64,000 nt of DNA from a virus: positions 34,444-98,443 of IMG/VR virus record IMGVR_UViG_3300037264_002228. One strand, written 5' to 3'. The number at the start of each line of letters is the position of its first letter. The first letter of the stretch is position 1. Positions 44,850-53,265 of the stretch are shown here, piece after piece. The position numbers were made by a program, and so were the translations under genes. The notes beneath the pieces were generated by a model. It saw only the letters and a list, made by a program, of their open reading frames with translations. It made no database searches and was not told the origin of the DNA.

Positions 44850-46095
44850 ATTTGAGCCAATCATAACATCATTGCTTGATACTGATTTTTATAAGTTTAC
44901 TATGGGCCAAGTCGTATTCAGAAAATTTCGTGATGTTAATGTTAAATATGCATTTAAGAATCGCTCTAAGGTAAATCTTTCGCATTTTGTTGCTGAAAAA
45001 GATCTTCGAGCGCAATTAGACCATGTTCGCACACTCGAATTTGACAACAGTGAATTGCATTATCTGCGTGGTACCAATGAATATAGCGACCGAATGTTTA
45101 CTGAAGATTATCTTGACTTTTTGAAGACATTACATTTTCCTGATTATAAACTAGTTTATAATGACGATACATTTGAGCTTGAATTCGAAGGCCCATGGAG
45201 CACTGCGATTTATTGGGAAACATTTGCTTTATCGATCATTAATGAATTGTATAATCAGACACTTTTTGATACTGGTAGAAATTTCAACCGTGATGTCGTA
45301 AAAGCTACTGGCGTTATGAACTTGGCATCTAAGATTGCTGTCCTACGTGGTAGTCGTGGTTTAACCTTTACTGATTTTGGTACTCGTAGGCGTTTTAGTA
45401 AAGAATGGCAAGATTATGTAGTAAAAACTTTAAAAAATGAATTTGCAGATCGTACTCACGAACCACAATTTCGTGGAACGTCTAATGTTTATTTGGCAAT
45501 GAAATATGGTTTATTGCCAATGGGCACTTCTGCACATGAAATGTATATGATTATGGCCGGGATTGCTGACCAAACCGATGACGACATTCGTAATTCACAC
45601 AATAAATTCTTGGAGCTTTGGTGGGATCAATATGGATATGGATTGTCAATTGCTTTGACTGACACATTTGGAAGCGAGTTTTTCTTTAAAGACATGACTT
45701 CTTGGCAAGCTGCTAAATGGAAGGGTCTTAGACATGATTCTGGTGATCCATTTGCATTTGGTGAGCGTGTTATTAAATTTTATAACAGTCATGGTATCGA
45801 CCCAGCAGGAAAGATGATTGTTTTCAGCGATGGGCTTGATGTAAATACTATTGTCAGCATCAATAATCATTTTAAAGGACGTATTAAAGTTACATTTGGT
45901 TGGGGCACGAATCTTACTAATGATTTGGGATTTAAGGCATTATCATTGGTAATAAAACCAGTAATGGCTAACAATGTGTCGCTTGTTAAATTAAGTGATA
46001 ACTTGGCTAAAGCTATGGGTGATGTGTCGGTAGTTGAACGCTATAAACGAATTTTTGGACATACAAATGCCACAAGTACCGAATGCAGGTATTAA
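44842..46095 (+). CDS. pncB: Nicotinate phosphoribosyltransferase
   Basis: 417 residues. Forms nicotinate mononucleotide from nicotinate and PRPP, the next step after PncA. Diagnostic segments: LLDTDFYKFTMGQ at the N-terminus, LTFTDFGTRRRFS (about residue 178), FRGTSNVYLAMKYGLLPMGTSAHE, ALTDTFGSEFFF, GLRHDSGDPFAFGE, and FSDGLDVNTI. Length is normal for bacterial PncB. No nadD or nadE is visible in the window, so completion to NAD would use host enzymes or genes elsewhere. Confidence 0.92.
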   Translation: MAKFEPIITSLLDTDFYKFTMGQVVFRKFRDVNVKYAFKNRSKVNLSHFVAEKDLRAQLDHVRTLEFDNSELHYLRGTNEYSDRMFTEDYLDFLKTLHFPDYKLVYNDDTFELEFEGPWSTAIYWETFALSIINELYNQTLFDTGRNFNRDVVKATGVMNLASKIAVLRGSRGLTFTDFGTRRRFSKEWQDYVVKTLKNEFADRTHEPQFRGTSNVYLAMKYGLLPMGTSAHEMYMIMAGIADQTDDDIRNSHNKFLELWWDQYGYGLSIALTDTFGSEFFFKDMTSWQAAKWKGLRHDSGDPFAFGERVIKFYNSHGIDPAGKMIVFSDGLDVNTIVSINNHFKGRIKVTFGWGTNLTNDLGFKALSLVIKPVMANNVSLVKLSDNLAKAMGDVSVVERYKRIFGHTNATSTECRY

Positions 46096-46477
46096 TTTAA
46101 TAACTATAATACGTAGATGGTTTTCTGAGAATATTCCATATAACGTTGAATATATGAGATGGGATTTTGATCATGTCATGGAAGATCGGCCCGACTTTCA
46201 AAGCTTGCTAACTGTGCGAATAAGAATAGAAATACAAGAAAATGAAAGAAATTCTCATATTACTAGAGAAAGAATATGTTCATTCTTTGCACATAAATGC
46301 ATTGTTCGAAGATATGTAATTACCAATATGTACCCACACATTGGCCAAACAAAACATTTGTATATTGCTAGTCCTACATTTTTTGATGACTTAAAAACAG
46401 AGATAGATTCAACAATAACAGATTTAATAAATGCTGGTTGTATACTGGAACATAAAAAAACATATGCTAAGTGCTGA
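46067..46477 (+). CDS. DPxFF-family small protein
   Basis: 136 residues from ATG 46067, inside the end of pncB; an in-frame ATG at 46034 would extend further into it. INLITIIRRWFSENIPYN is the family N-terminal helix. The motif IASPTFFDDLKTEIDSTI lies near residue 105. Overlaps the next gene by 14 bases. Confidence 0.6.
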   Translation: MPQVPNAGINLITIIRRWFSENIPYNVEYMRWDFDHVMEDRPDFQSLLTVRIRIEIQENERNSHITRERICSFFAHKCIVRRYVITNMYPHIGQTKHLYIASPTFFDDLKTEIDSTITDLINAGCILEHKKTYAKC

Positions 46478-47057
46478 TTTATTGTCTGATGCTGATCTTG
46501 ACGAGACGGTAGCCACAGAAATATTAAAAACTAAAATTTTAGGACATGCATATTTTTGGAGACATGGTGGCGATTGGTCTATACGTACAGATTTGAAATC
46601 AGATAAAGGATGGCGGCCAGGTAGTATATGGCGGCCAATACAAATACATGACTATGGCTGTATGTGTAATCCTAAAATATATAAAGAAATTGAAGATGCA
46701 ATTTACGCAAATGAAACGCCAGACGAGCGAGAAGACCGGCGAACATCTGATTTTTTTGTTGGCCATGAAACAATATGTTTAACATCAGTACCAGATTATA
46801 GCCAAGATTTAGAATTAGCATTAGACGTAGTTGACAATATTAAACCATGTTCATTTTCACTTCATCATATTGATAATTTATGGATTGCAGAACTTAATGA
46901 TTATAAGTTTACTTATGAGTCTAAAATGATAGGAAATGTATCTGATCTTCAAGTTGCTGCTACAGTAATTTGTAGAGCAGTTATTAAATTGGTTAGGAAA
47001 GAATATAAACAACCTACTACTTTGTTAACTAAGATTATAAGTTGGATTAGAAAATGA
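46464..47057 (+). CDS. DPxFF-related protein, longer form
   Basis: 197 residues from ATG 46464. The first 90 residues resemble the family (GHAYFWRHGGDWSIRTD, then MCNPKIYKEIEDAIYANE). A second domain of about 100 residues follows, with SFSLHHIDNLWIAELNDYKF, perhaps a degenerate duplication. Function unknown. Four-base overlap with the next gene. Confidence 0.55.
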   Translation: MLSADLLSDADLDETVATEILKTKILGHAYFWRHGGDWSIRTDLKSDKGWRPGSIWRPIQIHDYGCMCNPKIYKEIEDAIYANETPDEREDRRTSDFFVGHETICLTSVPDYSQDLELALDVVDNIKPCSFSLHHIDNLWIAELNDYKFTYESKMIGNVSDLQVAATVICRAVIKLVRKEYKQPTTLLTKIISWIRK

Positions 47058-47413
47058 ACATTAATTGTGGTATAATTCAAGACATTATTGACTCAATTAG
47101 TGGTGATTATATTGCCACTGATATTGGTGATGGTAATATTGTAGTGAAACGAGGCTCTGATTCAGCTATTCTTATAGGTAACATAACGATCTCAATGGAA
47201 GGCGATGAACCAAAAGCTGACCATTGGACATTGGGTGGGTTTTTCATTATGATGAATGGTTGTATGGCGACTGTTGATGGTCTCGAAGGCGCTGTTGCTA
47301 TTAATTTAGCTGAACCAGATAGCATTGACAAATTAAAAAACTGCATACAACATAATATTGAAAATATTAAAAATTTTGAAAAAGAAATACAAGAGACACA
47401 AGATAATGGGTGA
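47054..47413 (+). CDS. DPxFF-family small protein
   Basis: 119 residues. Central strands GDGNIVVKRGSDSAILIGNITISM, then LAEPDSIDKLKNCIQH near residue 91, a variant with SI in place of FF. This is the same variant as in the 33444 and 52696 (NSM) proteins. ATGA-type overlap with the upstream gene and overlap with the next. Confidence 0.6.
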   Translation: MNINCGIIQDIIDSISGDYIATDIGDGNIVVKRGSDSAILIGNITISMEGDEPKADHWTLGGFFIMMNGCMATVDGLEGAVAINLAEPDSIDKLKNCIQHNIENIKNFEKEIQETQDNG

Positions 47414-47729
47414 TTTAGTTACAATAATACGCGAATGGTTAAAGGACCAGATGCCAGATTGGAAGGTAGTAAGGCCAAATAGTACATTTTGGGCCCCAAA
47501 TGGGGTTTCTGGAATAATAATGCATAGACAAATACCACGCGAATTTGCTTATGTTTATGATACAAAAGTGGTTGTGCATGAATTTAAACGACAAAAAGCT
47601 GACCTAACTTTGTGTGCTCACTCAGAAAATTTTTTCCCATTGTTGTCAAATAAATTACATATAGCGGGTGTAGGATTTAAAAAAGCGTATGAATCACGCG
47701 AACACAATAGAAATCGTCCAAATAATTAA
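47406..47729 (+). CDS. DPxFF-family small protein
   Basis: 107 residues from ATG 47406, overlapping the previous stop. MGDLVTIIREWLKDQMPDWK is the N-terminal helix. AHSENFFPLLSNKLHI is the C-terminal motif with SEN in place of DPN. Overlaps the next gene by 41 bases. Confidence 0.6.
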   Translation: MGDLVTIIREWLKDQMPDWKVVRPNSTFWAPNGVSGIIMHRQIPREFAYVYDTKVVVHEFKRQKADLTLCAHSENFFPLLSNKLHIAGVGFKKAYESREHNRNRPNN

Positions 47730-48213
47730 GGGATTCTTGTCTGATATGGCAGACATTTCATGGCAAGATTATAATTATGAAAAGGATGGTTGGATGAATG
47801 GTACGTTTCCTAAACAATTGAAATCCGATTATTATTTTCACATAATTGGTCAATCATTAATGGTTTTAGATATCACAAATGTTGACCCATCAAATCAGAC
47901 GCCACCAATAACATTTCGATTCGATGATCAATGTATGGTTTGGATGCACGATGATAGATTGTGGAGCACCGTTAAAAAATGTGCCAATAGCGATAAAATT
48001 TATTTTGCTAATCCAAAGTGTTTTGAATATTTTATTTCGATAATATGTTTACTAATATCTGATGTTAATGTTTCTAGGTTTATTATTAAGAGATTGATTA
48101 ATAAACCAAAATATCGGTCCATGTTTAAAGAAGGGCGCATGAGATATATTCGTAGAAAAATGATGTACGCACTAGATTGTGAAGATGTACATAATTTATT
48201 GTTTAACATATAA
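47689..48213 (+). CDS. DPxFF-related protein
   Basis: 174 residues. IEIVQIIKGFLSDMADISW at the start and FANPKCFEYFISIICLLISD near residue 105 place it in the family, with a basic C-terminal extension of about 45 residues (KRLINKPKYRSMFKEGRMR). Ends directly before the ADP-ribosylglycohydrolase-like gene. Confidence 0.58.
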   Translation: MNHANTIEIVQIIKGFLSDMADISWQDYNYEKDGWMNGTFPKQLKSDYYFHIIGQSLMVLDITNVDPSNQTPPITFRFDDQCMVWMHDDRLWSTVKKCANSDKIYFANPKCFEYFISIICLLISDVNVSRFIIKRLINKPKYRSMFKEGRMRYIRRKMMYALDCEDVHNLLFNI

Positions 48214-49233
48214 ATGTCTGCTATCAAACAAAAAATTCATGCAGGTATTACCACATTGGCGTGGGTAGCATCAGAATATTTTAAAATCAACCCGTCCTGG
48301 ATTGATGCTGATGACTACATTCAAACAATGATCGTATTTGAATCATTGGTAGAAAAACATGGCTTTGATCATGCCGATTTAGTTATGAGATATCGAGCAG
48401 AACGGCCAACTAAAATTGCTGGGATCACTATTAAGAATAATGGGGTCGATCATGTTGGACAGATGCATAAATTAAAACAAGATCCTAATCCGCTTTATAT
48501 TGATGATATTGGTTTTACGCCGGGTTGTGCAATGAAAGCGATGCCACTTGGAGTCTGGCACAAAAAATTTGACGATACTGTTTTGTTGGCAGATAATATC
48601 ACGCGCATTACACATGGTACTGCAGAAGCACGGCTAGTAGGTGTATTAACAGCACTTCGATATAGGCATGCATTACTTGAAATTGATAATCCTGATATAT
48701 TGATCCAAGATTGGACAACAGCCGCAAAGACACTTAACTTATATGGCACGACAGCATGGGATTGCGTCAACCGCTCTGTTCAACGCGCAAAAGACATTAT
48801 AGCTACAAGTTGTGGTGTTGAAGCATTGTGTAAATTACTTAGGCGTGTTGGTTTAATGTATTTTGCATGGAGCGGCCCGATAAGCGCAATATTCTGGAGT
48901 TATGTTGTTGATGTGACTTTTAAGAAAATCTTTATGCATGTTGGTAGTGACAAAAAGTTTACAATAAATTCTGAACAAATTCTTGTTGATAATGACGTTC
49001 ATAATGAATACGCCAGTCATGTGAAGAAGCATCACGTAAAATGGAAGAGATGGTTAAACGAACCTAAAACAGGTAGACAAGATTCAGACACTTTCTTTTC
49101 TATTGCTTTTTCTATAGCGTCAATAAGAAATCATAATTTCTTAAGCGATATAGAACAAAATCAAGCGCTCGATGATATAGGTAGAGAAGATTGGACACCA
49201 ATTATTGATGCGGTGGACAAACAATGGAAATGA
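48214..49233 (+). CDS. ADP-ribosylglycohydrolase-like protein
   Basis: 339 residues. Three parts match the DraG/ARH fold. An N-terminal helical pair has WIDADDYIQTMIVFESLVEKHGFDHADLV. The core is GCAMKAMPLGVWHKK (about residue 103), then ITRITHGTAEARLVGVLTALRYRHAL. A C-terminal GRQDSDTFFSIAFSIAS (about residue 290) corresponds to the family's GDTDT metal site. The N-terminal GD.lG loop of canonical enzymes is not evident, so activity may be altered. ARH enzymes remove ADP-ribose from proteins or small molecules. It is encoded a little downstream of pncA-pncB. Confidence 0.65.
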   Translation: MSAIKQKIHAGITTLAWVASEYFKINPSWIDADDYIQTMIVFESLVEKHGFDHADLVMRYRAERPTKIAGITIKNNGVDHVGQMHKLKQDPNPLYIDDIGFTPGCAMKAMPLGVWHKKFDDTVLLADNITRITHGTAEARLVGVLTALRYRHALLEIDNPDILIQDWTTAAKTLNLYGTTAWDCVNRSVQRAKDIIATSCGVEALCKLLRRVGLMYFAWSGPISAIFWSYVVDVTFKKIFMHVGSDKKFTINSEQILVDNDVHNEYASHVKKHHVKWKRWLNEPKTGRQDSDTFFSIAFSIASIRNHNFLSDIEQNQALDDIGREDWTPIIDAVDKQWK

Positions 49234-49970
49234 ATAAAGCATTTGCACATTTAGCATTACCATATTATATTGATAATGTTAAAGAAAGAGCCGCAGAAGT
49301 AACAGAAGTCTTAAAGAAGAATATAGCGAACCCTTTGTTTGAAAAGATCCATGTATTTTGTGAAGATCCTGAAGAAACATATGCTGCTGCTGGCGTTCAA
49401 ACATTGTTTGATAACCCGAAAGTGTGTCGTATTCAATTAGGTCGCAGAGGGACATATAAAGATCTGTTCACTCATTTGAGTGCGGAGGCTCCAGGGAAGG
49501 TTTGTGTTGGGTCGTATTGTGATATCTATTTTGATGATACGCTTTCGCTTGTAAAAGACGTTGATCTATCAGGAGTATTTTTATCTCTAGCTAAATGGGA
49601 TGTTGGTAAGACTGCCGATATGCGTGATTGGGACCATTATGCTCAAAGACGAAAATTTAGAAATAAAGGCCCATATAACCCTGTTTGGTCACAAGATTGT
49701 TGGATTTTTAAGGCACCATTAAAAGAATTTCCATGTGATTGGGGCTTTGGGATACCAGGTGATGACAATCTGCTTACCTATAAGGCTAAAGAAGCTGGAC
49801 TTCACGTCGTAAATCCATCGTTGTCTATCAAAGCATGGCATTTACATGAGAGCGGATCGAGACGATGGACCAAAGCAGATAGAATGTGGATACCTAACGA
49901 GACAGAAATTGCGGCCTTCAAGGCCAATATGAATGCAGTGACATTAGAAGAAGCATTGATACGGAAATGA
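49224..49970 (+). CDS. Glycosyltransferase-like protein (GT-A type)
   Basis: 248 residues. YYIDNVKERAAEVTEVLKKN is a common opening of this phage/bacterial group. VCVGSYCDIYFDDTLSLV (about residue 93) carries a DxYxD-type metal site where GT-A enzymes have DxD. Later come VWSQDCWIFKAP, GDDNLLTYKAKEAG, and VVNPSLSIKAWHLHESG. It probably transfers a sugar to a virion, DNA or cell-surface acceptor. It overlaps the ARH-like gene by 10 bases; ATG 49230 is an alternative start. Confidence 0.65.
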   Translation: MEMNKAFAHLALPYYIDNVKERAAEVTEVLKKNIANPLFEKIHVFCEDPEETYAAAGVQTLFDNPKVCRIQLGRRGTYKDLFTHLSAEAPGKVCVGSYCDIYFDDTLSLVKDVDLSGVFLSLAKWDVGKTADMRDWDHYAQRRKFRNKGPYNPVWSQDCWIFKAPLKEFPCDWGFGIPGDDNLLTYKAKEAGLHVVNPSLSIKAWHLHESGSRRWTKADRMWIPNETEIAAFKANMNAVTLEEALIRK

Positions 49971-50065
49971 AAATACCGTTAAACAACATGGATATAGTAT
50001 TAAAAGAGAATGTTAATTATACCTATTCTGACACAAATCTATTAATAGAGGACTTATGTCTTTAG
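49967..50065 (+). CDS. Possible 32-residue small protein
   Basis: An ATGA overlap with the previous stop opens a 32-codon frame (MKIPLNNMDIVLKENVNYT onward). It ends in TAG ten bases into the next gene. The overlaps at both ends suit the gene style here, but there is no other support; it may be a leader sequence. Confidence 0.3.
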   Translation: MKIPLNNMDIVLKENVNYTYSDTNLLIEDLCL

Positions 50066-51129
50066 ACCCAATTAAGCGAATTTTGGCTGAATTACACAAC
50101 AAAGAATCATTTATCACATTGTTGGAAGCTGTATTGTCAGAAGGTATAGTACGCCTACATGATTGGGAAACAGATCCAAAATTCAAATATGACCATGAAG
50201 GCAACCCAGCAGAATATAAAGAAGCCACCATCACAGCTGAAGACTTTGTAAATAATGCACGCCCAGGACAAAGCATATCAAAAAGTCAGTACATTTTTAC
50301 ACCAGTAGACTTTGCATTGACTCCAGGCGACGGCGCTAAAATGGTCGCACATATTGCTGCATTAATTAAGCAAAACGGCAGTGTTACAGTCACTACACTA
50401 CCGGGATTCGGAATTGAAGAAGATCGTGCATACGCCGCAAGGTGGTACAAAACATTCACACATGAAGCTAAAACATTAGTACAATCGCAGCTTGGACAAG
50501 GATTAGTTCTGACAGCAATCAATGGAGAATCATTATCGCGTTGGTTAGTTAAGCCATCACCATTTGACACTAGCGACCCGGAAACAGTATCTAAACATTG
50601 GAAAGGCGGCAAAGTCCCAGATTGGTTGGCCGATCTAGCTTCAGAAATAGATGAAGCTGTTCAGGCTGGTCGTGTTAATGTTGAGCGTATTACAAAAATT
50701 GAAGGATTTAATGGAGATTTAGCGTTATCGACGCCTAAAGGCGATGCGGTATTGTTAGTTTCTAAAGATCCATCAAGAGCTGCGTATATTGTTCGCAAAA
50801 AGATTGATAACACCGACTGGGATATGTGGATGTACAACAAGATGAAAGAGTTGTATCAGACATATAGACGTAAACCAGCTGGCACTAAAAAGGAAGATCT
50901 ACCAAACTTAAATTTAAAAGATAAACGTCAACCTAAATTATCTGCAAGAGACGAATTAAGTAAACTTGGAGCTGGATACGCTTTGCGCCGCGCTATTGGC
51001 CACAAGAGCCCTCAGGGTAGCAATCAACAAATGCGTGAAGAAATGAAGCTCTTAATTAATAATGGTGTTAACTTCGAAGAAGGCCGCCATTTGGCTGACA
51101 CATCTCAAACACCACCACAAGATGCATAG
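50056..51129 (+). CDS. Hypothetical protein
   Basis: 357 residues, unrecognised. The N-terminal half contains ITAEDFVNNARPGQSISKSQYIFTP and a region like VTVTTLPGFGIEEDRAY. The C-terminal 100 residues are basic and Pro/Lys-rich (YRRKPAGTKKEDLPNLNLKDKRQ). GAGGAC six bases upstream of the ATG serves as ribosome site. It ends in two consecutive TAG codons, perhaps to ensure termination in the presence of an amber suppressor. Confidence 0.6.
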   Translation: MSLDPIKRILAELHNKESFITLLEAVLSEGIVRLHDWETDPKFKYDHEGNPAEYKEATITAEDFVNNARPGQSISKSQYIFTPVDFALTPGDGAKMVAHIAALIKQNGSVTVTTLPGFGIEEDRAYAARWYKTFTHEAKTLVQSQLGQGLVLTAINGESLSRWLVKPSPFDTSDPETVSKHWKGGKVPDWLADLASEIDEAVQAGRVNVERITKIEGFNGDLALSTPKGDAVLLVSKDPSRAAYIVRKKIDNTDWDMWMYNKMKELYQTYRRKPAGTKKEDLPNLNLKDKRQPKLSARDELSKLGAGYALRRAIGHKSPQGSNQQMREEMKLLINNGVNFEEGRHLADTSQTPPQDA

Positions 51130-51131
51130 TA

Positions 51132-51139
51132 GTATTTAA
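51132..51139 (+). promoter_or_regulatory. Putative late promoter element GTATTTAA
   Basis: GTATTTAA lies immediately after the TAGTAG stops of the previous gene and 18 bases before the TTG start at 51158. A ribosome site (GAGGA) lies between. Confidence 0.55.
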
Positions 51140-51157
51140 GTAACGAGGATTACTACT

Positions 51158-51832
51158 TTGAAAATTGTAGCCATATCGGATACGCACTTAGTTCATGATG
51201 AATTTGACAAAATACCAGCCATACCAGATGGTGATATTTTAATCCATTCTGGTGATGCCACGTTCCGTGGTCGCCCACATGAAATATATCGTTTTTCTAA
51301 ATGGTTTCATTCATTACCACACAAATACAAAATATTCGTAGCTGGAAATCATGACATAATGTTTGAGGATGATCGTGTTAAAGCAATGGGGTTATTATAC
51401 GATAATTCACAATATTGGTCGAGCCCAATACCGCATAAAGATAGATGCACATATTTAGAGGACAATGAAATAACTATAGAAGGTCTTAGAATATATGGGG
51501 CTCCTTGGAGTCCAAGATTTTATGATTGGGCGTTTAATGTTGATCGTGGTCCTAAAATTAAGGCTAAATGGGATCTTATACCTGAAGGAATTGATATATT
51601 AGTAACTCATGGCCCACCATATGGGTATGGTGATCTATCAACTAAAAACGAATTGCTAGGCTGTAAAGACTTAATGGAAGCAGTAAATCGCGTGAAACCA
51701 AAAGTGCATATTTTCGGCCATATTCATTCTGGGTATGGCGTATCTAATAATGGCCATACTACATTCATAAATGCAGCTATGTGTGATGATACTTATTATC
51801 CAGCTAATAAGCCATTAGAAATAACGCTGTAA
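51158..51832 (+). CDS. Calcineurin-like metallophosphoesterase
   Basis: 224 residues from a TTG start preceded by GAGGA. All metal-binding blocks of the superfamily are present: AISDTHLVHD, ILIHSGDATFRG, VAGNHDIMF, ILVTHGPPYG and HIFGHIHSGYG. The enzymes hydrolyse phosphodiesters or phosphomonoesters; substrate is not predictable here, though phage members can act on nucleotides or RNA ends. Base composition as neighbours. Confidence 0.85.
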   Translation: MKIVAISDTHLVHDEFDKIPAIPDGDILIHSGDATFRGRPHEIYRFSKWFHSLPHKYKIFVAGNHDIMFEDDRVKAMGLLYDNSQYWSSPIPHKDRCTYLEDNEITIEGLRIYGAPWSPRFYDWAFNVDRGPKIKAKWDLIPEGIDILVTHGPPYGYGDLSTKNELLGCKDLMEAVNRVKPKVHIFGHIHSGYGVSNNGHTTFINAAMCDDTYYPANKPLEITL

Positions 51833-51916
51833 CAAGAGCTGTATTTCACTATTAATAAGTGGCTTCTGCAAAGCGGGAATACATACGGAAACACTTGGAA
51901 ATATATTGGGAAAACA

Positions 51917-52699
51917 ATGTTAGAATTTTTTATAGACAATTTAGACAATATTACAACAAAAGCTATTGTAGATGAATATGGTAATGAGCTAACTAAAGAG
52001 AATAAATTAAAGCCGTACACATCAATTACTAGAGAAGAAGCTATATCACAATTGTCGCGTGATGCGATTAATTATAGATATTCTAAAATATATGTAAGTT
52101 CACTTACAAATGTATGCAAGTGTAGGTTCTGGAAACTATTTTGTAAACATAAAGAATATCAAGAATATGTTATGTGTTTAGATTGCGACAGTGAACTAAA
52201 TATGTTAGCTGCTGCTAGATATCTTAATATCTCAGGTATTGGGTATAGTATTATTAAAAGTAGTGAAGCAGGTGACTCAATTCCGAAGCCACCACAGCTC
52301 GGTCCACAATGGCCGCAAGGCATACAGGGACCACAGTTGTTTATACAAGCCGTACAAGTACCAACTGACCATTATTGGATTATCACAGATTTTGTAAGTG
52401 ATTTAATGTCTGTAGCAAATAAAATGAAATCAATACCGGGTGTTGACCATCGTTATGCAAATTGTGTTTTTTATAGAAAAACTGTTCTGTTGCGAGCTTA
52501 TCCTAAAGACGATAAGATGCCAATATTTCCAGATTCGCATAGTTTAACGAATACATTAGCAGTTAAGTGGTACGAATCTTTTAAGAATTATTGGTTATCG
52601 AAAGATATGGTCAGTTTAATGACTGCTAGAGAACTACAATTAGCACTTGTTAATGGGAACATCAAAACAATGATTATGAATCCTAATTTCGTAGTTTAG
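51917..52699 (+). CDS. Possible archaeo-eukaryotic primase-like protein
   Basis: 260 residues. YVMCLDCDSELNMLAAARYL (about residue 90) gives an hhhDhD-like pair. DHYWIITDFVSDLMSVANKM follows about 60 residues later with a candidate sxH-type His. VDHRYANCVFYRKTVLLRAYPKD is a terminal basic block. This order resembles archaeo-eukaryotic primase/polymerase cores, but a full catalytic set cannot be confirmed by eye. Otherwise unrecognised. Collides tail-to-tail with the next minus-strand gene. Confidence 0.45.
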   Translation: MLEFFIDNLDNITTKAIVDEYGNELTKENKLKPYTSITREEAISQLSRDAINYRYSKIYVSSLTNVCKCRFWKLFCKHKEYQEYVMCLDCDSELNMLAAARYLNISGIGYSIIKSSEAGDSIPKPPQLGPQWPQGIQGPQLFIQAVQVPTDHYWIITDFVSDLMSVANKMKSIPGVDHRYANCVFYRKTVLLRAYPKDDKMPIFPDSHSLTNTLAVKWYESFKNYWLSKDMVSLMTARELQLALVNGNIKTMIMNPNFVV

Positions 52700-53007
52700 T
52701 TTGTATCTTCATATTCATCTTCATTTTTTAAGAACATCTTTGTTGTAGTTAAAGCATCATCAATTGCTGTTGCTAATATTTTCATGCTATTTGGATCTGC
52801 TAAGTCGATTTTTTCCGGAAAATGTCTGCCATTTTTGATTGTCAATATGGGTCCATCTCCTTCAACAATACACCAACGTGCTCCTATTTGTATTCTATCG
52901 TCTCTAATCCAGATCTGGTTTTGATTGTCTATTGTCGTCACTGTGACATGATTGATACCAATCATTTGCAATGCATATTTTACGTATAATACAATTGTTT
53001 TGTCCAT
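52696..53007 (-). CDS. DPxFF-family small protein, minus strand
   Basis: 103 residues. YVKYALQMIGINHVTVTTIDN is followed by strands (IWIRDDRIQIGARWCIVEGDG), then LADPNSMKILATAIDDAL near residue 80. This is the family motif with NSM in place of FF, much as in the 33444 and 47054 proteins. The only minus-strand member, so the family has been moved or inverted as well as duplicated. Confidence 0.6.
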   Translation of the reverse strand: MDKTIVLYVKYALQMIGINHVTVTTIDNQNQIWIRDDRIQIGARWCIVEGDGPILTIKNGRHFPEKIDLADPNSMKILATAIDDALTTTKMFLKNEDEYEDTN

Positions 53008-53072
53008 ATTGTATTTTAGTTATGGAAATGGTTAACATAAGTTTACTAATATATTAAGAGTAAATAGACGTA

Positions 53073-53243
53073 ATGCCAAAAACAAATAGATCAGTAGTAC
53101 AAATTCCGCTTGCATGTTGTAGGTGTGGGACTAAACAAGCTATTTGGCGATTAGATGGTAGACTTAAAGATAAGAACCACCCCAAGCATATGTGGTGTCA
53201 TATCTGCAATAAAAAAACTGCACATTTTCAAATTTATGATTAG
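53073..53243 (+). CDS. 56-residue zinc-ribbon protein
   Basis: A short frame from ATG 53073 to TAG 53243: MPKTNRSVVQIPLACCRCG...WCHICNKKTAHFQIYD. Two Cys pairs about 25 residues apart form a likely zinc ribbon, followed by a typical terminal strand. It fills an otherwise empty gap between a divergent minus-strand gene and the McsA-like gene. Confidence 0.5.
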   Translation: MPKTNRSVVQIPLACCRCGTKQAIWRLDGRLKDKNHPKHMWCHICNKKTAHFQIYD

Positions 53244-53265
53244 AACCAACACGAAGTGATGTAAT

